Part shown: positions 51,634-60,712 of the stretch, piece by piece
Layout of the letters: every line of letters starts with the position of its first letter
Numbering within the stretch: the first letter of the stretch is position 1
Assembly: GCF_035645195.1 (NCBI RefSeq)
Contig: NZ_DASQNA010000027.1
Span: 94,916 to 158,915 of the forward strand
Direction of reading: 5' to 3'
DNA from: Paenibacillus sp.
GTDB taxonomy: Bacteria; Bacillota; Bacilli; Paenibacillales; YIM-B00363
Length of the DNA stretch: 64,000 bases
Translations under genes and position numbers: made by a program
The notes under the pieces: generated by a model
The model's database searches: none
What the model saw: only the letters and a program-made list of their open reading frames with translations
What the model was told of the DNA's origin: nothing

Positions 51634-53151
51634 ATGTTTTCGAAGCCGATTCGGCGCACCGCGGCCGCGCTTGCCGCGCTCGCGCTCTCGACGGGCTGCG
51701 CGGCGCAGGGCGGGGCATCGCACGGCGCTTCTTCGTCCGCGGCCGCGAAGGACGCGGTATCGTTTACGATCATGGCCAATTTGCATACGCCGGTCGTGCC
51801 CTCCCCGAAGCTTGAGCTGCTGCTCGAGGAGAAGACGGGGGCCCGAATTACGTTTCAGTGGGCGCCGGACGGGAGCTACGAGGAGAAGTTCAACGCCTCG
51901 TTCACGACGGATACGCTGCCCGAGGCCGTCTTTTTGAAGAACGCAGCCATGATGAATCTCGTCGCCGATCCGATCCGCAACGGCTTGTTTTGGGAAGTCG
52001 GGCCGTATTTGGAGCGGTTCCCGAATTTGCGCAAGCTGAACCCTGACGTACTGCGCAATATTGCGGTCGACGGCAAAATTTACGGGTTGTACCAGGAAAG
52101 ACCGCTGTCTCGACAGGGGATCATTTACCGCAAAGATTGGGCTGACAGACTCGGTCTGAAAGCGCCTACAACGGTCGATGAATTGTATACGATGCTTTAT
52201 CGTTTCACCTACGACGACCCGGACGGCAACGGCGTCGACGATACGATCGGGCTCACCGACCGCAACGATCTCGTCTACGGCGCGTTCAAGACGATCGCTT
52301 CGTATTTGGGGACGCCGAACGGCTGGGGCGAGCGGGAGGGGAAGCTGCTGCCGGAGTTTCTGTTCCCGGAGTACAAGGATACGATGGACTTCTTTCGGAA
52401 AATGCATCGGGAAGGCGTCATGAACAAAGATTTCCCCGTGACGTCGAAGGCGGATCAGCAGGAGATGCTGACCTCCGGCAAAGCCGGCGTCTATGTGGGG
52501 GCGATGGGCGACGTCATCTCGCTGCAGAAGGAGACCGCGGAGGCGGTGCCCGAAGCGGAATTCGACGTGCACAACCGGATCCAAGGCCCGAAAGGCGAGC
52601 GCGTCTGGGCGACGCCGGGCTTCGGCACGGTCGTGATGTTCCCGAAGTCGGCGGTGGAGACGGAAGAGGAGCTGCTGCAGGTGCTCGGCTTCTTCGACCG
52701 GCTGATGGACGCGGAGCTCGCGAATCTGCTGCGATGGGGCGTCGAGGGCGAGCATTACGCCGTCCAAGGAGGCAAGGCGGTGCCGATCGACGATTTCGCG
52801 AAACTGGATAAGGAAGTGAAAGCGTACCAAGGCATCGAAATCGGCGGACCGAACACGATTCCCGGGCTGCTGGACCCGGATTTCCAATCGCCGGTGAAAG
52901 CGAAGGCGGAGCTGCTGACGCGGGACAACGAAACGATGCTCGTGCACAATCCGGCGGAAGCGCTCGAATCGGTCACGTACCATGAACGGGGAGAACGGCT
53001 CCAGAAATACATTACCGACGCGACGTACAAATACATTCTCGGCTTGATCGACGAGGCGGGGTTCGACGCGGAAGTGAACCGCTGGCTCGCCGAAGGCGGC
53101 CATCTCATGATCGAGGAAATGAACGCAGCCTACAAGGCCGCGTCGAAATAA
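51634..53151 (+). CDS. Extracellular solute-binding lipoprotein 1 of a sugar ABC transporter
   Basis: 505 residues from ATG 51634 with AGGGGG seven bases upstream. Lipobox LSTGC at residues 18-22, so Cys22 is lipidated. The LplA/YtcQ-type family 1 binding fold is apparent (FTIMANLHTPVVPS, YQERPLSRQGIIYRKDWAD), with a D-x-D-G-N-G-x-D calcium-like loop (DPDGNGVDDTIGL). It shares long identical blocks with the protein encoded at 53392, so the two arose by tandem duplication. It is followed by its own terminator and has no permease directly behind it; it may share the permeases at 55019 and 56020. Confidence 0.92.
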   Translation: MFSKPIRRTAAALAALALSTGCAAQGGASHGASSSAAAKDAVSFTIMANLHTPVVPSPKLELLLEEKTGARITFQWAPDGSYEEKFNASFTTDTLPEAVFLKNAAMMNLVADPIRNGLFWEVGPYLERFPNLRKLNPDVLRNIAVDGKIYGLYQERPLSRQGIIYRKDWADRLGLKAPTTVDELYTMLYRFTYDDPDGNGVDDTIGLTDRNDLVYGAFKTIASYLGTPNGWGEREGKLLPEFLFPEYKDTMDFFRKMHREGVMNKDFPVTSKADQQEMLTSGKAGVYVGAMGDVISLQKETAEAVPEAEFDVHNRIQGPKGERVWATPGFGTVVMFPKSAVETEEELLQVLGFFDRLMDAELANLLRWGVEGEHYAVQGGKAVPIDDFAKLDKEVKAYQGIEIGGPNTIPGLLDPDFQSPVKAKAELLTRDNETMLVHNPAEALESVTYHERGERLQKYITDATYKYILGLIDEAGFDAEVNRWLAEGGHLMIEEMNAAYKAASK

Positions 53152-53161
53152 TCGCAGCGCT

Positions 53162-53190
53162 CGCCGGCGGAAACGCCGGCGGGCGTTTTT
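53162..53190 (+). terminator. Rho-independent terminator after binding protein 1
   Basis: CGCCGGCG (53162-53169), loop GAAA, CGCCGGCG (53174-53181), then GGCGTTTTT. It is a very stable hairpin that isolates the first binding-protein gene from the second. Confidence 0.9.
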
Positions 53191-53215
53191 GCGTCCGGGG
53201 AAGTTTACAACATCA

Positions 53216-53324
53216 ATAATCATTAGATTGGATCTCTCGCGATGCTAGGCGCGGCGCGGCTTCCCGTGTCCGAAAACAGCCGTCGCCGGGAGGCGCTAAT
53301 CCGCGGATTATGTACGTAATGCCA
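53216..53324 (+). promoter_or_regulatory. Shared regulatory elements A and B upstream of binding protein 2
   Basis: ATAATCATTAGATTGGAT (53216-53233) repeats element A of the pectinase gene exactly. Further down, TAATCCGCGGATTA (53298-53311), a perfect 14-bp palindrome, runs into TGTACGTAATGCCA, matching element B at 45712-45739. The A to B distance is 32 bases longer than in the other copy, about three helical turns. Confidence 0.65.
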
Positions 53325-53391
53325 TGCCCCGTTTTATGCTGACCGTGGAAGCCAAACACAACCAAATACATGGCATGGAGGTCAATGCGAC

Positions 53392-54942
53392 ATGACAAAA
53401 AGAAAAGTCAATACGTTGCTGGCGGCCGTTACGTCGCTGGCGGTACTGGCAGGCTGCGGGGGCAACGCGGCTACGAGTACGGAGCAGCCATCCGGGGGGG
53501 CGACCCAAGGTTCCGAGACGGGACAAACGACGAAGCCGGCGGAACCGTTTAAATTTACGATGATGGCGAATCTGCATACGCCGGAGGTGCCGTCGGACCG
53601 GATCGAAAAGCTGCTCGAAGAAGCGACGAACACGCAGCTCGAAATTCAATGGGTGCCGGACGGCAGCTACGACGAGAAAATGAACGCGTCGTTCGCAACG
53701 GGAACGCTGCCGCAGGCAGTGTACATTAAAAACCAGACGTCGCTCATCATGCTCCGCGACGCGATCCGCAACGGCCAGTTCTGGGAGATCGGGCCGCTGC
53801 TCAAGGATTACCCGAACCTGAAAAACTTGGACGAGCAAGTGCTGATGAACACGTCGGTCGACGGCAAGGTGTACGGCATTTACCAAGAGCGTCCGCTCTC
53901 GCGTCAAGGCGTCATTTACCGGAAGGACTGGGCGGAGAAGCTGGGTCTCTCCGAGCCGACGAACGTCGACGAATTTTACACGATGCTCGAGAAGTTCACG
54001 AAGGAAGACCCGGACGGCAACGGCAAGAACGACACGATCGGCCTGACGGACCGGAACGACCTCGTCTACGGCGCGTTCAAAACGATCGCTTCGTGGTTCG
54101 GCACGCCGAACAACTGGGGCGAGCAGGACGGCAAATTGATGCCGGAATTCATGTTCCCGCAATACGTCGAAACGATGAAGTATATCAAGAGCATTCATTC
54201 GAACGGATTCATGAACCAGGACTTCCCGGTAACGAGCAAAACGGACCAGCAAAACCTGCTCATCACGGGCAAAGCCGGCGTATACGTCGGATCGATGGCC
54301 GACGTGAAGAGCTTGCACGACAAGCTGGTCGAAGTGAACCCGGACGCGCTGCTCGACGTGCATCACAAAGTGACCGGACCGGACGGCAATTACGGCATCT
54401 GGGCGATCCCGGGGTACGGCTCCGTCGTGCTGTTCCCGAAATCTTCGGTCAAGACGGAAGAAGAGCTGCGCAACATCCTCGCGTTTTTCGACAAGCTGAT
54501 GGGCGCGGATTTGGTGAACCTGATCAACTGGGGCGTCGAAGGCGAGCACTACACGCTCCAAGACGGCAAAGTCGTTCCGTCGGACGAAACGGATAAGCTC
54601 GAGCGCGAAGTGAAGGCGTACTTGTCGCTGCAGGTCGGCGGTCCGTCCACGATTCCGGGCTACCTGGAAGCGTTGCACAAGCTGCCTTCGAAAGCGAAGT
54701 CCGAAGAACTGATCAAGGACAACAACAACTTCTTGATCCACGATCCGGCGGCGGCGCTCGATTCCGCGACGTTCACGCAAGACGGCAACCGTCTGCAGGA
54801 GATCATCAAAGACGCAACGTACCGCTTTATCGTCGGCGACATCGACGAAGCCGGCTTCCAAGCGGCCGTCGATAACTGGCTCAAGCAAGGCGGGCAGAAG
54901 ATCATCGACGAGTTCAACGCTTCGTACGCACAGTCGAAGTAA
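53392..54942 (+). CDS. Extracellular solute-binding lipoprotein 2 of a sugar ABC transporter
   Basis: 516 residues from ATG 53392, with GGAGGT nine bases upstream. Lipobox LAGC, lipidated Cys22, then a Thr/Ser/Gly linker and the binding fold (FTMMANLHTPEVPSDRIEKL, YQERPLSRQGVIYRKDWAEK, DPDGNGKNDTIGLTDRNDLV). It is a close paralog of binding protein 1. It heads the operon with two permeases; the terminator-like hairpin at 54959 would give more binding protein than permease, as is common. Likely ligands are oligogalacturonides or other pectin fragments, inferred from the neighbours. Confidence 0.94.
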   Translation: MTKRKVNTLLAAVTSLAVLAGCGGNAATSTEQPSGGATQGSETGQTTKPAEPFKFTMMANLHTPEVPSDRIEKLLEEATNTQLEIQWVPDGSYDEKMNASFATGTLPQAVYIKNQTSLIMLRDAIRNGQFWEIGPLLKDYPNLKNLDEQVLMNTSVDGKVYGIYQERPLSRQGVIYRKDWAEKLGLSEPTNVDEFYTMLEKFTKEDPDGNGKNDTIGLTDRNDLVYGAFKTIASWFGTPNNWGEQDGKLMPEFMFPQYVETMKYIKSIHSNGFMNQDFPVTSKTDQQNLLITGKAGVYVGSMADVKSLHDKLVEVNPDALLDVHHKVTGPDGNYGIWAIPGYGSVVLFPKSSVKTEEELRNILAFFDKLMGADLVNLINWGVEGEHYTLQDGKVVPSDETDKLEREVKAYLSLQVGGPSTIPGYLEALHKLPSKAKSEELIKDNNNFLIHDPAAALDSATFTQDGNRLQEIIKDATYRFIVGDIDEAGFQAAVDNWLKQGGQKIIDEFNASYAQSK

Positions 54943-54958
54943 ACCGATTCGCCCTACA

Positions 54959-54996
54959 GGAGGCTGCCCGGCATCGGCCAGCAGCCTCCCATTTTT
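54959..54996 (+). terminator. Intra-operon terminator/processing hairpin between binding protein and permeases
   Basis: GGAGGCTGC (54959-54967) pairs with GCAGCCTCC (54981-54989), followed by CATTTTT. Partial read-through is expected, since the permease genes follow 23 bases later without another obvious promoter. Confidence 0.8.
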
Positions 54997-55018
54997 CATA
55001 CGGAAAGGAAGTTAACGC

Positions 55019-55975
55019 ATGGCGAACGCGGCGATCGGCAGGCCGGCCGTCCCGAAAGCGAAGACGGGCGAGTCCAGCCTCCTTCAGAGAATCGTTAAAA
55101 ATCGGGCCGTGTACATGATGATTTTGCCCGGACTTTTGTTTTTCTGCATCTTTAAGTACATTCCGATGTTCGGACTCGTAATCGCGTTTCAGGATTATCA
55201 GCCGTACAACGGTTTTATGAACAGTCCATGGGTCGGACTCAAGCATTTCGAACGGCTGTTCAGCGACCCGATGTTTTTTACGATTTTGCGCAATACGCTT
55301 CTGCTGTTTTTCATGAATCTCGTGTTTTATTTTCCGGTGCCGATCATCTTGGCGCTTATGCTGAACGAAGTGCGGCGCGAAGCGTTCAAGCGCGTCGTCC
55401 AGACGCTCGTTTATGTGCCTCACTTTATGTCGTGGGTCATCATCGTTTCGATTTCGTTCGTCATGCTGTCCATGGACCGCGGCATCATCAACGAGCTGCT
55501 GGTCATGATGGGGTTCGAAAAAATCAATTTCCTCATGAGCAACGAGTGGTTCCGCCCGATGTACGTGCTGCAGGTCATTTGGCGCGAGGCCGGCTGGGGC
55601 ACGATCATTTACTTGGCCGCGATGGCCGCCATCGATCCGGGCTTGTACGAAGCCGCGCGGATGGACGGCGCGGGGCGTTTCCGGCAAATGTGGCACATCA
55701 CGCTGCCGTCGATCCGGAGCGTCATCGTCGTCCTGCTCATTCTGAAAATCGGCGACGTGCTGGAGCTCGGCTTCGAGCATATTTACCTGCTGCTCAACTC
55801 GATGAACCGCGAGGTCGCGGAAATTTTCGACACGTATGTTTATACGGCGGGTCTGAAACAAGGCCAATTCAGCTTTAGTACGGCCGTCGGATTTTTCAAG
55901 TCGTTCGTCGGGCTGCTGCTCGTCATGTTCGCGAACTGGGCGGCGAAGAAGGCCGGCGAAGAAGGCATCTATTAA
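55019..55975 (+). CDS. Sugar ABC transporter permease (LplB type)
   Basis: 318 residues with six membrane helices (first at about 35-55: YMMILPGLLFFCIFKYIPMF). It has the LplB hallmarks FGLVIAFQDYQPYNGF and the EAA loop EAARMDGAGRFRQMWHITLP that contacts the ATPase. GGAAAGGAAG precedes ATG 55019. It pairs with the permease at 56020; no ATPase gene is nearby, as usual for such systems, which share a common MsmX-type ATPase. Confidence 0.93.
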   Translation: MANAAIGRPAVPKAKTGESSLLQRIVKNRAVYMMILPGLLFFCIFKYIPMFGLVIAFQDYQPYNGFMNSPWVGLKHFERLFSDPMFFTILRNTLLLFFMNLVFYFPVPIILALMLNEVRREAFKRVVQTLVYVPHFMSWVIIVSISFVMLSMDRGIINELLVMMGFEKINFLMSNEWFRPMYVLQVIWREAGWGTIIYLAAMAAIDPGLYEAARMDGAGRFRQMWHITLPSIRSVIVVLLILKIGDVLELGFEHIYLLLNSMNREVAEIFDTYVYTAGLKQGQFSFSTAVGFFKSFVGLLLVMFANWAAKKAGEEGIY

Positions 55976-56019
55976 ACGGTACCGGGAGCCGCAATATCGG
56001 GAAAAAGGTGGAGTAAACC

Positions 56020-56898
56020 ATGGTGCAAGACAAAACATTCGGAAGCCGCCTCTTCGACGCGGTCAACTATACGCTGCTCGCGCTCGTGGCGCTCGTGACG
56101 ATTTTGCCTTTCATTCACGTCATCGCCGGATCGTTCACGACGGCAGGGGAGCTGGCGCAAAAGCAATTTGTCCTAATTCCTACGATCTGGTCGCTCAACG
56201 CGTATAAGTTCATTTTTTCGACGAACACGCTGTTTAAGGCGCTCGGCGTCTCGATCGGCGTCACCGCTTTGGGTACGCTGTTCAGCATGTTCCTCACGGC
56301 GCTTATGGCGTACGGATTGTCCCGCCGCGATTTGGACGGGCGCAACGCCATCATGTTTTTGGTCGTCTTCACGATGCTGTTCAGCGGCGGCATGATCCCG
56401 ACGTTCCTCGTCGTCAAGTCGATGGGGCTCATCGATACGTATGCCGCGCTCGTCATCCCTACGGCAATCAACGCGTTTAACTTGATCATTATGCGCAACT
56501 TCTTCCAGAACTTGCCGGAAGGCTTGGAAGAGTCGGCGAAAATCGACGGCTGCGGCGACTGGGGCATCCTGTTCCGCATCGTCATTCCGCTGTCGATGCC
56601 GGCGATCGCAACGATCTCGTTGTTTTACGCGGTCACATATTGGAATACGTATTTGCAAGCGATTCTGTATTTGAACGACGCGGCGAAATGGCCGATTCAA
56701 GTCATTCTGCGGCAGATCGTCATTTTGGCGAGCGGCTTGACTGCGGATACGTCCGGCATGGAGGATCTCGTCCGGCCGCCGGAGCAGACGGTAAAGATGG
56801 CGGTCATCGTCGTGGCGACGCTGCCGATCCTGCTCGTCTATCCGTTCCTGCAAAAGCATTTCGCCAAAGGCGCGCTGCTCGGTTCGATCAAAGGGTAA
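56020..56898 (+). CDS. Sugar ABC transporter permease (LplC/YtcP type)
   Basis: 292 residues, six membrane helices, GTLFSMFLTALMAYGLSRRD and the EAA loop EESAKIDGCGDWGILFRIVI, ending in QKHFAKGALLGSIKG, the usual C-terminus of this subfamily. AAAAAGGTGGAG lies upstream of ATG 56020. It forms the channel with the LplB-type permease. Confidence 0.93.
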   Translation: MVQDKTFGSRLFDAVNYTLLALVALVTILPFIHVIAGSFTTAGELAQKQFVLIPTIWSLNAYKFIFSTNTLFKALGVSIGVTALGTLFSMFLTALMAYGLSRRDLDGRNAIMFLVVFTMLFSGGMIPTFLVVKSMGLIDTYAALVIPTAINAFNLIIMRNFFQNLPEGLEESAKIDGCGDWGILFRIVIPLSMPAIATISLFYAVTYWNTYLQAILYLNDAAKWPIQVILRQIVILASGLTADTSGMEDLVRPPEQTVKMAVIVVATLPILLVYPFLQKHFAKGALLGSIKG

Positions 56899-56916
56899 GA
56901 CGGGAGGATGAATCGT

Positions 56917-58302
56917 TTGCAGCAGCCTGCTTTGTTCGCCCCTATTATCGGCGGCAACTACGCCGATCCGTCCGTCGTGCGCGCGGGCGACGATTATTAC
57001 ATGACGCACTCGTCGTATAAACTGACGCCGGGGCTCGTCATATGGCATTCGCGCGATTTGCTGCACTGGACGCCGGTGTCGGCGGCGCTGACGGACTATC
57101 TCGGCGACGTCTGGGCGCCCGACTTCGTCGAGCATGAGGGAACGTATTACATTTACTTCCCGGCGAATCGGTCGAATTGGGTCGTGACGGCGCCCCATCC
57201 GACCGGGCCGTGGAGCCGTCCGATCGACCTCGGCATTAAGGGCATCGATCCCGGCCACGCGGTCGGTCCGGACGGGCAGCGGTATTTGCACCTGTCGGGC
57301 GGGTACATCGTGCCGCTCGCCGCCGACGGCTTGTCGGTCGCGGGCGAGCCGCGGCATGTGTACGACGGCTGGCGATACCCGGACGACTGGGTCGTCGAGG
57401 CGTACAGCTTGGAAGGCCCGAAGGTGACGTACCGGGACGGGTATTATTATTTGACCGTCGCGGTCGGCGGCACCGCCGGCCCGCCAACGAGCCATATGGC
57501 GGTATCCTCGCGGTCGCGCACGCCTTGGGGACCGTGGGAGCACTCCCCGTACAATCCGATCGTGCATACGGTTTCCGCCGAGGAGCGCTGGTGGTCGAAG
57601 GGACACGGCTCGCTCGTCGAAGGGCCGGACGGGCGTTGGTGGATCGTGTACCACGCCTATCTGAACGGCTTCCATACGCTCGGGCGCCATACGTTGATCG
57701 AACCGATCGAATGGACGGAAGACGGATGGTTTCGCACGGCCGGCGTCGAGCCGATCGAGCGGCCGATCGGGCCGCCGTTCGTCGACGACTTCGCGGGGGA
57801 GACGCTCGGGCTGCATTGGCAGCGCGAAGGCGGGAAGCGCGAGGAGCGGTTTCGCGCCGCGGACGGCGCACTCGTCGCGGAGGGCGGCGAGGGCGGTTCG
57901 CCGCTGCTGTATATGCCGGCGCACGAGCGGTACGAGATCGAGGTCGACGTCGAGACGGAGGGCGAAGCCGAGGGCCGGGTGCTGCTGTACTACAACGACG
58001 CCGCCTATTTCGGCATGGGCGTGAGCGGGAGCGGCGTTCGGCATTTCCGCTCGTTCAAAAACTACGCGGCCGTTCCGGGCGGCGGAGGCAAGGCGAGCAT
58101 TCGCATCCGCAACGACCGCCATATCGTCTCTTTTTATTACCGGTTCGAAGGCGAGCCTTGGCGGAAGTACGACAAGGTGATCGACGCCTCGGGCTTTCAC
58201 CATAACACGTTCGGCGGATTTTTAAGCTTGCGCGCCGCGCTGGACGCGGTGGACGGGCGGGCGACGTTTCGCCGCTTCGCGTACACAGCATTGGACAACT
58301 AA
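56917..58302 (+). CDS. Glycoside hydrolase family 43, intracellular
   Basis: 461 residues from TTG 56917; GGGAGG nine bases upstream favours this over ATG 56908, which directly abuts that site. The five-bladed propeller (residues 1-280) begins with the catalytic base motif GGNYADPSVVRAGDDYYM, continues with DVWAPDFVEHEGTYYIYF and WVVEAYSLEGPKVTYRDGYY, where the Glu fits the general acid. A C-terminal beta-sandwich (about 285-460) completes it. Members release arabinose, xylose or galactose from side chains. No signal peptide is seen, so it should act on imported oligosaccharides. The sugar preference is unknown. Confidence 0.9.
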   Translation: MQQPALFAPIIGGNYADPSVVRAGDDYYMTHSSYKLTPGLVIWHSRDLLHWTPVSAALTDYLGDVWAPDFVEHEGTYYIYFPANRSNWVVTAPHPTGPWSRPIDLGIKGIDPGHAVGPDGQRYLHLSGGYIVPLAADGLSVAGEPRHVYDGWRYPDDWVVEAYSLEGPKVTYRDGYYYLTVAVGGTAGPPTSHMAVSSRSRTPWGPWEHSPYNPIVHTVSAEERWWSKGHGSLVEGPDGRWWIVYHAYLNGFHTLGRHTLIEPIEWTEDGWFRTAGVEPIERPIGPPFVDDFAGETLGLHWQREGGKREERFRAADGALVAEGGEGGSPLLYMPAHERYEIEVDVETEGEAEGRVLLYYNDAAYFGMGVSGSGVRHFRSFKNYAAVPGGGGKASIRIRNDRHIVSFYYRFEGEPWRKYDKVIDASGFHHNTFGGFLSLRAALDAVDGRATFRRFAYTALDN

Positions 58303-58319
58303 AAGGTGGGGAATCGTCG

Positions 58320-59435
58320 ATGACACAAACATTAGAGCATTTGCTCGCGGACGGGGACCGGCTGTTTCAAGGCTTCTTCGAATGGTTGGATGGACAATAC
58401 GACGAGGAGAGCGGCGGTTTTTATTACGCGCGCAGCTCGAAGCGGTCCGGCCGGTTTACGCCGGATATCGAATCGACGGCGCAGGCGCTCAACATTATGG
58501 ACCGATGCGATCTGCTCGAGCGGTGGAGCGAACGCCGCAAGCAGGCGGCGGTCCGCTTCTTTCAGGAGCGGCAGGACGCGGCGACCGGGTTTTTCTACGA
58601 CGCGGACCCGAATATGCGGCTCGACGGCGTCATGGTCGGCCGGGCGCTCGGCTACAGCTTGAACGCGCTGCGCCGGTTCGGCGCGGCGCCGCTGCACCCG
58701 CTGCCGCGTCAGAGCGAGGCGACGCCGGAGTACATGGCGTCCGTCGCCGCCTACGGCGACTGGCTGCGCTCGATCAGCCTGTCCAACAGCTGGCGCGGCT
58801 GCGACCTGCTGTCCAGCTCGGCGGCGCATCTGCTGGCGCTGACGCCGGCGGAGCGGGAGCCGTACGTGAACGAGGCGTTCGCGTATTTGGCGTCGATTCA
58901 GCATCCGGACAGCGGCTTATGGGGCGAAGGCTCGCGGTACGTGCAAATTTCGGGCACGTTCAAGCTGCACCTGTTCTATCAGCGGTTCGAGGTGCCGATC
59001 CCGCGTCAAGACGCGATTTATCGCTCGCTCTTGGAGACGCTGCGAGAGGACGAAGCGTTCGACATGTGCTACGTGCGCAATCCGATCAGCCTGCTCATGT
59101 CGATGCGCCCTAGCATCTCCGCCGCGGAAATGCTGGAGATCGCCGAAGTGACGCTCGCGAACATGGCGAAGCTGAAGCGCGACGACGGCGGCTTCTCGCG
59201 CGAGATCGATCACTCGCCCCCGGCGCCGAACGTGGCGCAGGTGAAGCCCGGCGAGACGTATCCCGATATGCCGGCGCCCGTCTTGATCGGCCTCGGCGAA
59301 GTCGAAGGGGATATGAACGCCGGCACGCAGGCGATCCTCATTCGACATGCGCTGCGCGAGCTCGCCGGTCTGCCGGCCGACCCGCTGCCGGTCGCGGAGC
59401 ATCTGTTCCGAGATCGGCCGGTCGCCGCCGAATGA
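58320..59435 (+). CDS. Unknown alpha/alpha-toroid protein in the pectin locus
   Basis: 371 residues from ATG 58320, GGTGGGG ten bases upstream. No signal peptide. Repeated motifs of the kind Q/D-D-x-x-x-G-G/F-F-x-x (DEESGGFYYAR, QDAATGFFYDAD, HPDSGLWGEG, RDDGGFSRE) spaced through long helices suggest an (alpha/alpha)6 toroid like terpenoid cyclases and many glycosidases or lyases. It is not recognisably GH105, GH88 or a known lyase. It overlaps the MFS gene by four bases (ATGA) and lies between GH43 and GH28, so a role in pectin fragment breakdown is likely, with the reaction unknown. Confidence 0.7.
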   Translation: MTQTLEHLLADGDRLFQGFFEWLDGQYDEESGGFYYARSSKRSGRFTPDIESTAQALNIMDRCDLLERWSERRKQAAVRFFQERQDAATGFFYDADPNMRLDGVMVGRALGYSLNALRRFGAAPLHPLPRQSEATPEYMASVAAYGDWLRSISLSNSWRGCDLLSSSAAHLLALTPAEREPYVNEAFAYLASIQHPDSGLWGEGSRYVQISGTFKLHLFYQRFEVPIPRQDAIYRSLLETLREDEAFDMCYVRNPISLLMSMRPSISAAEMLEIAEVTLANMAKLKRDDGGFSREIDHSPPAPNVAQVKPGETYPDMPAPVLIGLGEVEGDMNAGTQAILIRHALRELAGLPADPLPVAEHLFRDRPVAAE

Positions 59436-60712
59436 GCGGAGCGAACGGCGCGATGTCGAAGCCGCCGGCGCGCACCTCCGGGAAGCTGTCGGCGGAGGCG
59501 AAGATTACGCTCTTCAATCACGGCATTTACCAGTTCGGCACCGCGCTGTCGGCGATCCTCGTCAACTTGTATTTATGGCGGCTCACGAACGATTTATGGA
59601 TTAACGGCGCCTTCAATTTCATCATGCTGTGCGCCGCGCCGCTCTCGAGCATCGTCATCGGCAAAATCGCCAAACAGAAAGACCGCCTGTTCGCGTACCG
59701 GGCGGGCATTTTTTCGACGGCGCTCTTTTATTTATTGATCGTGATCGCCCAGGAGCGGATGGTGGATTTTTACATCTTCTTCGCGGTGCTGAAGGGCGTG
59801 TCGAATTCGCTCTACTGGCTCGGCCATTTTACGATGATTACCGATGTCACGGACGACGCGAACCGTCACCGATACCTGGGCGTCAACTTGATGATTACGA
59901 ACGCGGCGATGCTGGCGGGCCCGGCGGCGGCGGGGGTAATTAACGATTTGGCAGGCGGCATGGCCGGCTACACGTATGTGTACGCGCTCGCGTTCCTCAT
60001 GTTCGCGTACGCTTCGGTCAACAGCCTGAAGATGAAGCCGAAGGCGACGCATCACAAGACGTACTATCTCAAATACGCGTTTGCACTGATGCGCAAGCGC
60101 CCCGATTTCACCCGGTCGCTGTGGGGCTGGTTTTTGTTCGGGCTGCCGCAAGGGGTGCTCGCCTACATACCGGCCATTTTGCTGTTCCAGGCGGTGCCGA
60201 AGGAATCGTTCGTCAATTATATGAACGTGCTATTTTTGAGCGTGACGATTGTTTCGGGGTACTGGCTGGCGAGGAAGGGGCGATCCGAAAAAAACGGCGC
60301 GTATTTAACATATTCGGCGTGGGGGTTTATCGCCGGCGCCGCGCTGCTGTTTTTCGGCGTCAATGTGTGGACGGTCGTTGCGTTCATGATTTTGTTCTCC
60401 TTCGTCAAGCCGCTGCAAAACAACGCGTACACCGCTCACTACTATAAGTTAAGCGGCGAGCTGCCGCTCAAAGCGCATTTTCGCGTCGAGGCGGTCGTGC
60501 TGCGCGAAGTGTTTACGAACGCCGGGCGCGCCGCGGGCGTCGTCGCGCTGATGGTCACGAACTTGTACGCCGAAGGCGAGGCGCTGACATGGGTGCTGTC
60601 CGCGGTCGCGATTTTGCAGTTGTTCATTGCGCGCCTTGCGTCGCCGATGACGGCGGAGCGGGCCGAGGGTAGAAAGGTCAAAGGAGGGGTGGTTTCCAAT
60701 GAGCAGGCATGA
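59432..60712 (+). CDS. Major facilitator superfamily transporter
   Basis: 426 residues from ATG 59432 with about twelve membrane helices, a polar N-terminus, and MFS-like loop motifs between helices 2 and 3 (GKIAKQKDRLFAYRAG) and helices 8 and 9 (ARKGRSEKNGAY). It overlaps the previous gene by four bases and GH28 by fourteen bases, so the three are translated together. It may import sugar acids or export a product; the direction is not readable. Confidence 0.87.
   Translation: MSGANGAMSKPPARTSGKLSAEAKITLFNHGIYQFGTALSAILVNLYLWRLTNDLWINGAFNFIMLCAAPLSSIVIGKIAKQKDRLFAYRAGIFSTALFYLLIVIAQERMVDFYIFFAVLKGVSNSLYWLGHFTMITDVTDDANRHRYLGVNLMITNAAMLAGPAAAGVINDLAGGMAGYTYVYALAFLMFAYASVNSLKMKPKATHHKTYYLKYAFALMRKRPDFTRSLWGWFLFGLPQGVLAYIPAILLFQAVPKESFVNYMNVLFLSVTIVSGYWLARKGRSEKNGAYLTYSAWGFIAGAALLFFGVNVWTVVAFMILFSFVKPLQNNAYTAHYYKLSGELPLKAHFRVEAVVLREVFTNAGRAAGVVALMVTNLYAEGEALTWVLSAVAILQLFIARLASPMTAERAEGRKVKGGVVSNEQA

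Noticed and set aside
56173..58203. 676-residue minus-strand open frame opposite the permease and GH43 genes
   Set aside because: It is a GC-rich shadow frame with no motif, antisense to two well-supported genes.
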